A stretch of DNA of 64,000 nt, taken from assembly GCA_033439265.1 (NCBI GenBank), contig JAVTVX010000012.1, positions 9,289,001 through 9,353,000 of the forward strand. The letters run 5' to 3'. The stretch is from Dillenia suffruticosa (Eukaryota; Streptophyta; Magnoliopsida; Dilleniales; Dilleniaceae). Both the position numbers and the translations under genes were made by a program. Every line of letters begins with the position of its first letter. The first letter of the stretch is position 1. Below are positions 46,326-57,365 of this stretch, one piece after another. The notes under the pieces are model-generated. The model worked only from the letters and a program-made list of their open reading frames with translations, was not told the origin of the DNA and did not search any database.

Positions 46326-47225
46326 GATTTATTAAATAAATTTTCAGAATTTTTCGGATATAAAAATATTGGGCTTAAAAATTTGGAGTTCGAATTACTG
46401 ATAAATTTCATGAATTCGATTATACCATGATATTGCCCATGTTATATAGATCACAAATATATTTTTTGGGGGGATTTTTAGAGCATGTTTTGGCCATGAA
46501 ATATAAAGCTAAAGCCCTAATGGTGCCCCAAAATTTTAGATCTGTCGAGATAGAGGGTATATTGACCTATAAAAATGGCATATATGTGTTCCTTGTATGA
46601 TAATCTACGATTTGATGTATATTTTATGAATTGCCATTGTTAGAAACTTTGTTTTCCGATATGGCCACGGAGGGCCAAAATTTGGACATTTGATTTGCTG
46701 TATTTAGGGCTTGAATCTCCCAAAAATTGAGTTGAGAATGGTTTTGGGAAGTCCAATATTATTTTTCGGGCGAAACTGCCATAAAAAAGTAGCCAGAAAT
46801 GGGTTTTCCGGAAATTGGGTTGAAAAACTCGGTTGTAGGCCTGTCGGGTAAGGAAGAAGGATCCAAATCTCGCGGGCGAATGAAGACCACATGCGTGAAG
46901 GTGCATCAGAGAGCAGCGGGCGAGCGTGTGCACCGTACATGCCAGAGAGGCAAGTGAAGGCCTCTGGAGGTCTGAGTCGGTTTAGACCCGGACCAAAACC
47001 CGCGCCCGCTCCAGATTCGATCCGCAACTCGGGTGACGAGGATCGGGCGCGTGAAGGCTAGTGAGAAGCATGTCGCAAATGGCACGCCTGCGTCGAGCCG
47101 TTCCAAGCACGTGGCGACGCGTGTGAGGCGCGCTACTCGTTTGGCGCGTGCTCTAGACAGCTACCGGCGCATGCAGATGTGTCACCGGTGTGTGGCGGCG
47201 TGTATTGACCCCGGTGGTGCATCAG
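46326..47225 (+). other. A2 leader with GC-rich core
   Basis: The AT-rich first part parallels A1's leader. 46860-47215 is GC-rich (GGCGCGTGAAGGC, GGCGACGCGTGTG, CTACCGGCGCATG). Frames on both strands here are compositional and lack domains. At about 47226 the text switches without transition to RNase H coding, marking the deletion joint. Confidence 0.65.
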
Positions 47226-47545
47226 GTCTGGAGAGTATTTGGCTCCGAAGACTATTAGATGACTTAAGAGTTGTGACTGATAGTAGGAGGTCAGTGTAAT
47301 CTACTATGATAATTAGGCCGCTATCGCTTACACTCGATACCCTAAGTGTCATTGTAGAACCAAACACATCGATACTAGATATAACTTTGTAAGAGACATC
47401 ATCGAGAAGGGTGAAGTGACCATCAAGTACATTTTGATACACAGTATGGTGGTTGACCCCTTCACTAAACCCATTGCTAGAGACTCATTAGTAGCACAGT
47501 AGCACATAGAGAATCATTGGATTTAGGCATGTTTTGATATTTCTC
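47226..47545 (+). pseudogene. A2 RNase H C-terminal remnant
   Basis: Reads LESIWLRRLLDDLRVV, then after a frameshift RTKHIDTRYNFVRDIIEKGE and VDPFTKPIARDS, as in A1 at 13205-12917. The tryptophan codon of SIWLRR is intact here where A1 has a stop. Everything upstream in pol is deleted. Confidence 0.85.
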
Positions 47546-48683
47546 ATTTTGTACCGAATTGACGATGTGATACTTATTACTTTTATATATATATATATGA
47601 TTTTTGAGTATTATTCAGTCCCACTTAGCTTATTATTTTAATAATGCACTTGTTTTAGATCATATATGCTTTGATATGATAAAATATATATTAAGCAGGC
47701 GAGATCGACTCTCACACATGAGTGACTACCTCCAGCTCTAAGTGAGTAGAGGTAAGACGATTTCTAGTCGTAAGAGATATTAAGAGTGGCTCTGCTAGAA
47801 CACAAGTTACCTTTATACGTGTTCAGAATGAGGTCATCAGGAATATGATCAATATGGAAATACCCACACCCATGTAGTCTGTAAGTAGCCAGATTTGAGA
47901 TCTCGGATATCACCTGTGATTAGTGATATTGTTTTTGAAATACTTTTTCTAAGATTTCTGGGTAGAGTCTTATATGTGGATTGAGTCCCGTATCTGTACA
48001 GTATTAGAAAAATTTGACATATGTCCTTTTGAGAAATGATGGATTAACACTTTGACATGCGTTTCATACCGCATATGATAAGATAATTAGGGATAGTGGG
48101 AGCTATTGTATGAGACGATGATTTGATCATGATCTTTGCTCCTACTGTGTGAGACCCGAGATCTATTGGATGGGATTTTAAGTACCCTTATTACTTTCGG
48201 CTGTTCCTAGAAGTCTTAGTTCAGTATTTGCTATTTTAGTCTGTTTACCTATAGTTCGGAAGAGAAATTGAGGTCTAGGGGGCAGATCTAGAAAAACAGC
48301 TGAATTAAAACTGATAGATTCAAGTTTGGGAAAAGGACGACCAATAGGCATTACATTATTCTATAGTATTCACTGACCGATTTGTTATATTTATCCATAT
48401 TGAGATTCAACATAATTGTAAATATACAATCAAGTATTAATTGGGGATCACTTTCAATGAAGAAAGTGACTCAATAAATGTAATTACATTGAGTTTGGAG
48501 TACAGCGAGTTTTTTTTATACTAACTGTGACTCATCGATTATCCTAACAGGTGTATCAAGAAGTCTTTATTTGCAAGCGTACTCGTCAGTCACATGACGC
48601 CTAATCCTGTATGAAAGTCAAGCAGATGATGTAGTAGATCGTATGAGTTGTAATCTAGTAACGGATGTAAAATACCCTTACGT
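47546..48683 (+). other. A2 long 3' non-coding region
   Basis: Plus-strand counterpart of A1 12916-11782: ACGTGTTCAGAATGAGGTCAT, GATATCACCTGTGATTAGTG, GTTTCATACCGCATATG, TGTGAGACCCGAGATC, CTAGAAAAACAGCTGAATT and TTCACTGACCGATTTG occur in the same relative order. No coding was found. Confidence 0.7.
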
Positions 48684-48695
48684 GCAAGTGGGAGA
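48684..48695 (+). promoter_or_regulatory. Polypurine tract of A2
   Basis: GCAAGTGGGAGA directly precedes the LTR start (CGTTGGTTG, a T to C change of TGTTGG). Confidence 0.9.
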
Positions 48696-49204
48696 CGTTG
48701 GTTGATAGTGCCCACATGGGGCATTTACCAACATAAAAATTTTGAAGTTTAAAATTTAAAACAAAAAGAGGATAATGGGTGGTTAGACCCCAGTATCCCA
48801 CTCTCCCTTAATCTTCTCCAAATAACCCTACGTGAATGAGATTCATTTATTAATTCATCGTTGAATTGGAGTATCATAGAAAGAACATTTCTGAGAGACA
48901 AAGCACACTTTTATCGAGAAAGAAAAATCTCTATAGAGAGAGATTAATAGAGGACTTAACAAAATTCTGAGTAAGGAATTTTGTGTCACTTTCATCATCG
49001 GATTTTAGAGTTACGGTATTGTGACATTATGGTGATAGTTCATTTAACGTAATTATCATCCCGACTACGAGATCGACAGAGAAAGATATCGTGGTTTTTC
49101 AATATTCTGCATTTTATTCGTCGAGGTATACCCTAAATTTCATTCCTTTTATTATTCCGAAAAATTCCACAATATTTCCGCTTGAGTGTGTATTAAATCT
49201 AACA
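48696..49204 (+). repeat. 3' LTR of A2
   Basis: Partner of 45747-46295; ends ATTAAATCTAACA followed by ATACA. Resemblance between the two copies continues about 20 bases past this point (TTTTCAAAATA), so the true end could be near 49219. Confidence 0.85.
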
Positions 49205-49447
49205 ATACAAATTTTCAAAATACAGAAACTATATATATATATATATTTATGCATATATTATAATTCATATATTGTGCCTTATCCTGTATGTGTATGTATG
49301 TGTATCTTGTCGGATTCGATGTGTACATATCCATGCTTCCCAGTCTAAACTTGTACAGACTTGAAAAGAAACCAAACTTTTTAATGCTCGTTTGCTAGGG
49401 TATGTCTTTAAGTTATTCGGGGGAGAGAGAGAGTTTGTTTGTTTGTC

Positions 49448-51000
49448 TTTTTTTTTTTAATAGAAAAAGAAGAAAATATTAGATATATGAGATAATGTAC
49501 AAAAACTTCTAAAGATTTGAAAAAACTCAGAAGTAAGAAAGTATGAAACAAAGTAGAAAAAAAAGGCTAATTCGCAATGACTTTTCAATCCCTCATCAAA
49601 TTTTTTAGACTATAATCTTTATAAATTATCGAGGCGTGATCCAAGTATAAAAAATAATTTTTTTCTCATAAAAGAGAAGACCAAATGGTTTGATTGCGAA
49701 AAACTTGCTCTTTCCAAATGCAACATGGGATGCCAAAAGTGCACATTTTCCAAAATAAACTGACATTTTTTTTTTCTTCCAAAATCATTTTGTAAGGAAT
49801 AAATAAGAAATTCTTATGGGGCTCTCCCAAATATTGTCACACACTGCAAAAAGATAACCTCACATCTCCCTTGCGATAGAGCAACACAAAAATTAGTGAT
49901 ATCTAGGTTTAGAGTTGGCGTGGTGCACAACAGACATATCAAGGGGACAGCTTTATAAAGTCTCTTCTTTGGAAAAGATTATTGGTTTTAATTTTATTAA
50001 GTACCTTGGATCGAATAAAAGTTTTAATTTTGGTGGAAAGTTTGACTTCGAAATAAAATTGTTTAATTGAAAACTAAGGTTTTGTGAGAAACTACTAGAT
50101 CGTGAAAAATAGAGCGACAAGTGAAAGGCCCATCAGAATCAAGTCTCCAAATCCTAGAGTCAGAATCATGAGAAGCATGCGGAGAAGATTCGAGAGAAAT
50201 CAAAGATAAAAGTTCCTTTGTTTTTCTATGATTAATATTCCTTGGGAAATAAAAAGGGTTCACTCGATACACAAAATGTTTTTAAATATAGTGCGGGGTA
50301 GAGGAATGATGGACGTATAGGTATGTAGCCTTCCCCTTATATTTTTGCAAGAGACTGTTTCCACATTTGGATTCGTGATATCGAGATTATCAAAAGAGGA
50401 ATTCAATCGTTGTGCCAAGTTTTGCCCTCTATTTAAGATAAGACAAGAAAGTGAATGATCCTCCATAATAAAAAAGAAAAAAAAAACCAAAAGAAGGCGA
50501 ATGATCCTCCATAATATAAGATCTTTGATTGGAGCAACGTGAAGTTTGGAGAACCTATAAAGGTGAGGGAAACAGTTGGATAACGGATAATCCCAAATCC
50601 AAAGACCTTCCAAAATAACACAAGAGAACCATTACCAATGTTAAAGGACACCAAAGAAAGAAAAATATTATATAAATGAGAAATGAATTTTCAATAACTG
50701 CAAAGGGGAACTCTTACTTCGGCATCGATATCACATATATTCTGACAGAGACCATACTTGCTCTTTATAATCCTATGCCAACAGAATTTGGATTATGAGG
50801 AAAATCTCTATAGCCATTTGCTTGGCAAAGAGATGCTCTTGAGAATTACATTGCTAAGACCCAACCCACTCTTATATTTAGATGTAGACACCTGACCCTA
50901 ACTAACAAAATGATTTTTCTTATTCAACCCTCTACCAGACCCAAAAAGATAATTGAATAAACAAGTTTCATTAACAGTTCCCATATAACTAGCCAAACAT
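49448..51000 (-). mobile_element. L1-type LINE, 5'-truncated, minus strand
   Basis: The T run at 49448-49458 is the poly(A) tail of a minus-strand element. ORF2 C-terminal text on the minus strand includes SDSRIWRLDSDGPFTCRS (about 50160-50105), IGNGSLVLFWKVFGFG and SNCFPHLYRFS (50650-50520), and GSGRGLNKKNHFVS with the KW-LPLEP-type block near 50900-50800. It is broken by frameshifts. Its 5' edge near 51000 is set only by loss of recognisable text. Confidence 0.78.
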
Positions 51001-52019
51001 TTGTTTTCAGATCTGTTTCTTTTAGTTATTATTTTAATTAGTTTCGTTAATCGTGTTAAGCATTTAGACTGACAGATAATTGAACAAACAAGTGAAAAGA
51101 TGCCTATGATGACCTCACGATTGCAAGTGCTAATGGTTATTGGATGGGCCCACATGTGTTGCACATACAAGTTGTGTTTGGATCCCTTGAGAACCATAAG
51201 ATTGTATAACATGTGAATTTTAGCTTGTCTTCAAGAAACTAGACTTAGGTATTCGAAGTACCAATGAATGCTTCTGCAGGTACACTGGAAGGGGTATCAC
51301 TTCATATCCCAGATCCTTTAATAGACCTTATATGCAATGTCATCTGGACTCTCGATGCTTGAGGAGTGCACTGTGGAAATGAAGTTTCGATACCATCGAG
51401 TAAGCAAAATATATTTCAGTCTGTTTAGTGCTATCAGATCTATTTCCTTTGTAATTGAAATTTCATATCATTCTTCGCAGACCTCAGCTCTCAAGATGAG
51501 ATTTTGACATAAAAGGGGACACAGTTCAGCACTTGCCGGAATCCATTCCTCATCATGTCTGAGCAGCTTTCTTCATACTCAGGTCCAAATGTGTCCCTTC
51601 GTAATTATACTGTTTACTACTCATCTTAGGATAAAATTTGCTGTAATTGTCATCTTGTTATATTTGTGTTGTCTCCCTTCTATCTCCCATCTCGTGTGTT
51701 GGTGTTCATGTCCATGCTGCATAGCTTTCGATGGTTAATGTCAACATTTTGCTATCTACATATCCAAAATCTTGATAAAATTGTTTAAAATTCATTGTTT
51801 TTATTTAATTTTTTTCCTCTTCACAGTTAGTTTGATGGGCACGTTTGATTTTACACAACAAGACACCTTTTAACTCGCCGTAGTGTAGAATTTCTATAAT
51901 TTTGACATGTTGTATTCGTGCTGTCTCCCATCTCCTGTTGGGATTTTCTATAACTCACCTTTTATATCATGTTTGTTGGGATTTTCTGTTGTCCATGCTT
52001 TGAAGAATGGGTTTTGAGT
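51001..52019. other. Unassigned stretch with exon-like segments
   Basis: 51263-51400 begins after TTCTGCAG and reads as a possible exon (VHWKGYHFIS-like on the plus strand), followed at 51480 by a second TTCGCAG acceptor. No protein family is recognised and stops occur in every frame. It could be a decayed gene or chance. Confidence 0.25.
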
Positions 52020-53173
52020 CCTACTAGATTGAAGGATTAGAAACTGTATTTCTACTTCTTCCTTTGTTGTTTTGGTGAATGGGTGTCCAATAAATCTTTT
52101 TCATGCTCCTAGGGGTATTTTTCAAGTGCATATACCTTTTGTTTATTTTTGTTATGGAGGTTCTATTTACGATGTTGAGAAAGGCAGGGTATGTTGAGTG
52201 GGTTTCATGTTGGTAGAGGAGGTCAAAAGGAGGAAATCTCACATTTACTCTCTGTTGATGATACTATTATTTTTTGTGGTGTAATCTTTTTCAGTTATTC
52301 TATTTGAGATGCTTGTTTGTCTGTTTGAGACGGCGTCTAGTTTGAAAATTAATTTGCAGAAAAGTGAGCTGATTCCTCTTGTTGATGGTGTTAATGGATC
52401 ATGGCTAGCGGAGGTAGCAATGCGTTGACTCGATTCCCTTCCGATCACTTATTTGGGTCTTCCACTTGGAGTGTGGGCCAATAAGATTGCCTTTTGGAAT
52501 CATATTATGGAAAGGTTTAAGAAGCGGTTGGCAGGATGGCAGGGCTTATATGTGTTCAAAGACGGGCGATTCACTTTGACTAAGAGTGTTATGACAAGCT
52601 TACATGTTTATTTTATGTCCCTTTTTCCATTTCAAGTTGTGTGGCCAAACATGTAGAGAGGATTCCGTGCAGATTTATGTGGGATGAGGCAGGGGGATGA
52701 GTATCATTTGGTGGAATGGGGCATTATGCAGCAATCTGTGGAAAGGGTTGGTTAAGCATAAAGTTGTTTATGACTTTTAGTAAGTATTGATGAGAAGTGG
52801 TTGTGGTGGCTTATGATCGAGCAAACTCTATGGCAAAATGTTGTGGTGCCCAGATTTGTAGATGAGGGTTTTAGGTGGAAAACCAAATTTAGTGGGACTC
52901 TTTATGGTATAGGAATTTGGAAGTCAATTAGAAAGAGCTGGATTGAGTTTTTTCTTTTTATTCATTTTAGAGTTGAGAAGGGAAGATTGGGTTCTCTTTT
53001 GGTAGGATGTTTGGTGTGGTGAGTTGACATTGAGGGTTCAATTTCTTGATATCCATAGGCCGGCTCATTTGAAGGTAGGTGTGGTTGGTGATTGTTTCAT
53101 ATGTTAGACGATGGTTATTTATATTGGCGTGTTGCTTTTTTGCGCAATGCGAATGATTATAAGTTGTATTCTA
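52020..53173 (+). mobile_element. L1-type LINE remnant, RT to C-terminus, plus strand
   Basis: Plus-strand phrases in order: VDDTIIFCG (about 52255-52280, the FADD block), ITYLGLPLGVWANKIAFWNHIMERFKKRLAGWQ (52440-52535), GRFTLTKSVMTSLHVYFMSLF (52565-52625), RFMWDEAGG (about 52672-52700), LWQNVVVPRFVDEGF (52830-52875) and GIGIWKSIRKSW (52908-52945). This is the RT fingers-to-C-terminal region of a plant L1 ORF2. It ends abruptly at about 53173, where pararetrovirus sequence starts, so the viral sequence may have joined inside the LINE. Confidence 0.82.
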
Positions 53174-54594
53174 AGGAATTAGGTCACCAACTAAATTCAA
53201 ACCATCAGAGTATGCGTTGAATCATGCTGAGATGATATATTTTAACAATTTAATTTCACCTAAGTTTAAAATAATTTATTCATTAAAAGAAATACCAACT
53301 TTAGAAGTATTGTTAGAACAAAATTTCTCTAAAAATCTATTAGAAGAATGACATGTAGATAAAATCTATATAGAGATTAAATTAATCAAATCATTCGCAG
53401 AACATAATATTCCTATCAGAACAAAGAGAATGAAATATTCACAAGAAAATACTAAAAAATTTGAAAAATGAAATATTCACAAGAAAATACTAAAAAATTT
53501 GAAAAACAAATTAAAGAATTGGTCCAAGTAAAAATAATTCGTGAAAGTAAAAATTCTCATAGTAGTGTGCAGCCTTCAAGGTAAGGAATCACGGAAAAAA
53601 TGTGAAAAAGCCAAAATGGTCGTAAACTATAGAAAGCTGAATCAAGTCACGATCTTTGATGGATATTATATTCCATACAAAGATGAAATATTTCAAAAAA
53701 TTGCTGCAAATACATGTTTTAGCAAATTTGATTGTAAATCAGATTTTTGACAAATAATATTGAAAAAAGAATCTAAATCTTTAACCACATTTAGTGCTCC
53801 ACAAGGTCAATACGAGTCAATGTAATGCCATTCGGACTTAAAAATGCTTTCAAATGTTACAGAGAAGAATGGACAAGGTATTAAAAAATACAAAGATTTC
53901 TGTATAATTTACATAAATGATATTTTGATATTTTCAAAAAATGATAAAGAATATAAAGAACACTTATATAAATTCACAAATATTGTTTATAATTACGGAA
54001 GTATCTTAAACATGAAAAAACTGAAATAAACAAATCTAGAGTTGAGTTTCTAGGAATAATTGTAAATCAAACTGGAATAGAATTTCAACCTCATATTTGT
54101 GAAAAAATAAAAACTTTTCCAGACAAATTGGAAGATAAAAAACAAGTTCAAAGGTTCTTAGAAGTGTTAAATTATGGGGAACCTTATATAAGGAATTCAA
54201 CCAAATTAAGACGATCGTTACAACGGGTGATTAAAGGAGAAACTAATTTTAAATGGACTTCTGAATTTACAGCAATGGTCCAATCAATTAAAAGGTAATG
54301 CAAAAGATTACCTAAACTAATCTTACCAACAAAATATGACGATTTATGTATTTTTGCATATGCATTAGATCATAACTAAGGTGCAGTCTTGGTTACCATA
54401 GAAGGTAAATTATGTCAATACATAGGAAGAACCTTTAAAGGAGCCGAAATAAATTATTCGGTAATTGAAAAGGAACTTTTGGCAGTCAAGAGATCTTTAG
54501 AAAAATTTTATCTATTTATTATAGATAGGCATATAAAAATCTTTACTGATAATGCACAAGTTAAGACATTACATTTATTTTTAATGTCTGACTA
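53174..54594 (+). pseudogene. Endogenous pararetrovirus copy 1: RT and RNase H
   Basis: Caulimovirid reverse transcriptase, homologous in order to copy 2 (57640-58740). Visible blocks are FEKQIKEL, MVVNYRKLNQV, SKFDCKSDF, FSAPQGQYE, the polymerase motif read as YIND (53910-53921) and EFLGIIVNQTGIEF. RNase H text follows (FAYALDHN, the acidic EKELLAVKRSLEKF block and FTDNAQVK, 54349-54580). Frameshifts occur near 53610, 53830 and 54030, with several stops. The first catalytic Asp of YIDD is Asn. It starts in the protease-RT linker; upstream genes are missing. Confidence 0.85.
53431..53506. repeat. 38-bp tandem duplication in pararetrovirus copy 1
   Basis: TGAAATATTCACAAGAAAAT begins at 53431 and again at 53469, each followed by ACTAAAAAATTTGAAAAA. 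Copy 2 (about 57881) has the segment once. The duplication changes the reading frame. Confidence 0.92.
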
Positions 54595-54711
54595 AATTGT
54601 CGTAATATAAAAGATTAATTAGATGGTAAACTTATTTTGTACATTTTGATTTTGATATATGTTCTATTAAATGTATTAATAATTCTTTTACAGATTTTCA
54701 AAGCAGAGAAT

Positions 54712-55125
54712 ATGGCCAAATCAATAACGGAACCATCTGAAGAATTCCTTGATAGACTGGAAATGATAACTCAAGTACTTGAGGAGATTTCTCAGGAGCA
54801 AGAAGAAATTAATACTTTGATTAGGCAACTAACAGAGAAGGATATTCGGAAGGAAAAAGCTATCAAAACAGTAGCTAAACAATGTCATTTCCTGTTTATG
54901 GATTATGGTAAATATATGCAGGATGAAGAGAAATATGAATCTTGGAAAGTATGGACACAAGTCCCTCTGAGCATAGTCAAACTAAACAAAAACAAATTTT
55001 GGAGAAATCTGAAAAAATATGCCCTTATAAGGCTAACGATCATTCAAATGATTCTAAAAAATTCAAAAGTGAAACATCCTATGGAAGTTTATCACAAAAA
55101 GACAAATGAGAATTATGTATCCTGA
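54712..55125 (+). CDS. Endogenous pararetrovirus copy 1: start of the unassigned downstream ORF
   Basis: 137 codons from ATG 54712 (MAKSITEPSEEFLD). The N-terminal 55 residues are rich in Glu, Gln, Leu and Ile with heptad-like spacing (LEMITQVLEEISQEQEEI), predicting a coiled coil. The family is not recognised. It lies directly after RNase H, where cavemo- and solendoviruses carry their transactivator/inclusion-body gene, but no RNase H-like fold signature of that protein was seen. The sequence from about 54942 is also present in copy 2, fused to RT. This piece is open, but the full ORF is broken downstream. A TTCTTTTACAG acceptor-like string lies just upstream (54683-54693). Confidence 0.55.
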   Translation: MAKSITEPSEEFLDRLEMITQVLEEISQEQEEINTLIRQLTEKDIRKEKAIKTVAKQCHFLFMDYGKYMQDEEKYESWKVWTQVPLSIVKLNKNKFWRNLKKYALIRLTIIQMILKNSKVKHPMEVYHKKTNENYVS

Positions 55126-56180
55126 AAGATAATAGCAAAATTTTTCTTGCAGCAAAGCCAATCACACCAGACAATTTTTAGAAAAAGGAATTATCACTCA
55201 GATCTCAAACTATATAAGAAAACTTGTCAAGCTCTATGATAGAAAGCCTAAAAAAACTAAGAGCAATAATCCCAATCAAAATTAGGATTATTGAAGATGA
55301 TGGTTCTGCAAAGAAATCCAGAAAGACCTTTATCAAGAAACCCTTTGATGAGAAAAATTTTTGGAAGGAGTATATAGAGATGCTAGATATATTCTACTAC
55401 ACTGAAAATGGAGATATCCCTAACATATATGTTATGAGAGATGGAAAGTATCCAACACTAACTCTACTACCGGTAGTTGGATCCACTATGGTTGACAGAA
55501 ATTATAATTATGGAATCATAGATCTTCTACACTTAACCCGAGATTCTATTTCAGACTTCTACTTCCACAAATAGTATAAGGAGCTGTGAGAAAGTTCATG
55601 GCTTATCATTTGAAAAATCAAAATTTTTATATAAAATTCTGGTCAGCCCCTCTATACGCCATAGAAAGGAAAAATTTTAAAACTTTTCATATTATCAGTC
55701 CTCAAGTTGTTAAGGCAAATTAGGGAGAACTTGAAGTCAAGATGCTATATTTTTTCCCTGATCTCAAGGAAGAATGGCTAGAGTATGTAAACTTCAAAAC
55801 AGCATTGAGATTATTTGTTATTCACCAACAATTCAAACGAATAGTAGGTCAAAATCTTGAGGTATACACCTAATATAGAGACAACATAATCATTATCAAC
55901 TGAAAGGGAGATATAAGTAATATTGAAAGAATGGCAGAAAATATCATTAATTTTAAACTCTCGTCAAGTGAAGGTCCCAAAGATAGCAGTGCAAGATGAC
56001 TCATCCTGCTGCATTAGTCAGATGCCAATATTGTATCAAGAACCGAGAAGGGGACCACACATAAAGAATCTATGTGAAGATGTTGGCCACCGATACTAAC
56101 AAACAAAAAAGAAAAAACAAAGAGATAAATAACTTTTACTTTTCAGAAGATGTTGCACTATCCATGACTGAATGTCTACC
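55126..56180 (+). pseudogene. Endogenous pararetrovirus copy 1: rest of the downstream ORF
   Basis: An uninterrupted part at 55224-55574 reads MIESLKKLRAIIP, NFWKEYIEMLDIFYY, YNYGIIDLLHLTRDS. After stops, further text (FMAYHLKNQNF, RDNIIIIN) leads to a Cys-x-x-Cys-containing end (CQYCIKNREGDH, about 56023-56060). Copy 2 repeats this at 58930-59990 with different stops, so the ancestral reading frame is real. No domain could be assigned. Confidence 0.65.
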
Positions 56181-56186
56181 AATAAA

Positions 56187-56904
56187 ATGAAATATATCCA
56201 TATAGGAAGTATCCAGATAAGTGTAAAAGCCAATTATGATGAAAAATGGATTCACCAATTCTACTCGTAGTAGTAGATGATAGGTTAACAGATCCTAGAG
56301 ATAAAATCCTAGGAATAGTAAAAGAAAGTCTCTATTATAATCATGTTTAATTTACAATTTATCCTCACATCATGTTAGCATTGATAGATACACGGAAATC
56401 TCAAGTAAGAATATCTATGAATATATTAGAAAAAATATAATAAGTAAGGCAGGATATGTGCCTTTCACAATCACATATTGTACAATATTTGTACTAAGTT
56501 CTAGTATACATAATCTTCAAATTGAAGAAAAGAAGACAAATGAAATTGAAGAAATCTTCGAAAATATAGGAATTTTTCTAAAATCACCTAGAACAAATCC
56601 TATAAATATGTTAGAAATTCTTTTAAATCTAACAAAGCCTATACTATATGACAGAATTAAACTAGAAAATAAACCTTCAATATCTTTAGATATTGAAAGA
56701 GATGGAGTATTAAAATGTAAATTCCTAACTTTATACGTAGATGATTTAGAAAAAATTCATAGCAACAATAGGCATTCGACTAGTAGAAGATCTACCGGTT
56801 CAGAGCCAATAGAGAAACTTGAACGAAAATTCATAATAGAAAATCCTTTTATCAATAAAGAACCTACAAAAATTATAACTCAATGCAAAACCATGGGACC
56901 ATAG
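56187..56904 (+). pseudogene. Endogenous pararetrovirus copy 2: movement protein (30K family)
   Basis: ATG 56187 begins MKYIHIGSIQ. After a frameshift near 56250 the text SPILLVVVDDRLTDPRD carries the central Asp block of 30K-superfamily movement proteins, which open plasmodesmata. LYYNHV-FTIYPHIM follows with one stop. The C-terminal half is open from 56458 to 56904 (FTITYCTIFVLSS). The minus-strand copy at 62401-63007 has the same order. Coat protein, which should precede it, is missing: the preceding downstream ORF is joined directly to this start. Confidence 0.7.
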
Positions 56905-57365
56905 TATGCTGTAAAAATAGAATTAGATATCTTAACAAGATATAATCTAATAAATCCAAATCTAATTGGAGATCAATTAGACCGATATCCAATTGACAAT
57001 TCTTTTGAGGATGATAAGTTACATGCTGAATTACCTTTTAGGTTACAATGTAAAAGGGTAATTGTACATTGTGTGATAAGCACAAAAATCCAAGAAGTAG
57101 TTTTTGAAAGTCCTTTCCTAAGACATACAAAAGCCCTTATAGGGGAAAAAGACGTAAAAATAATTATAGAAGGATAAGAATTTTTTTTTTCAAAAAATAT
57201 AAAACCAGCAAGAAAACCTGATAAATTAGTGATTCTAATCCAGGTTGAATATCCAAAATATAAATCCAAATTATTTCATTGGTTGGTTGATACAAGAAGC
57301 TAAGTAATATTGGCACATGAAAATGTATTTCCAAAAAAAAAAAAAAATGGAAACCCAATGATAAA
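56905..57365 (+). pseudogene. Endogenous pararetrovirus copy 2: protease region
   Basis: Linker text (ELDILTRYNLINPN, GDQLDRYPIDN) is followed by the retroviral-type aspartic protease active-site block HWLVDTRS (about 57280-57300), with Arg where Gly is expected. A stop lies directly after it and an A13 run at about 57337-57349. Such proteases mature the viral polyprotein. The stop, A run and substitution argue against any function here. Confidence 0.7.

Larger units (their letters stand above)
45747..49204 (+). mobile_element. Copia element 'A2', internally deleted, plus strand
   Basis: About 3.46 kb: 5' LTR, leader with GC-rich core, then only the end of RNase H, the long 3' non-coding region, PPT and 3' LTR. 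It is related to A1 by leader text after the PBS position (GTTGGATTTATTAAATAA), the GC-rich leader, the RNase H end and the 3' region. ATACA precedes the 5' LTR (45742-45746) and follows the 3' LTR (49205-49209), a probable target duplication. A second ATACA at 49220-49224 leaves the exact end open. It cannot code for any retrotransposon protein. Confidence 0.85.
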
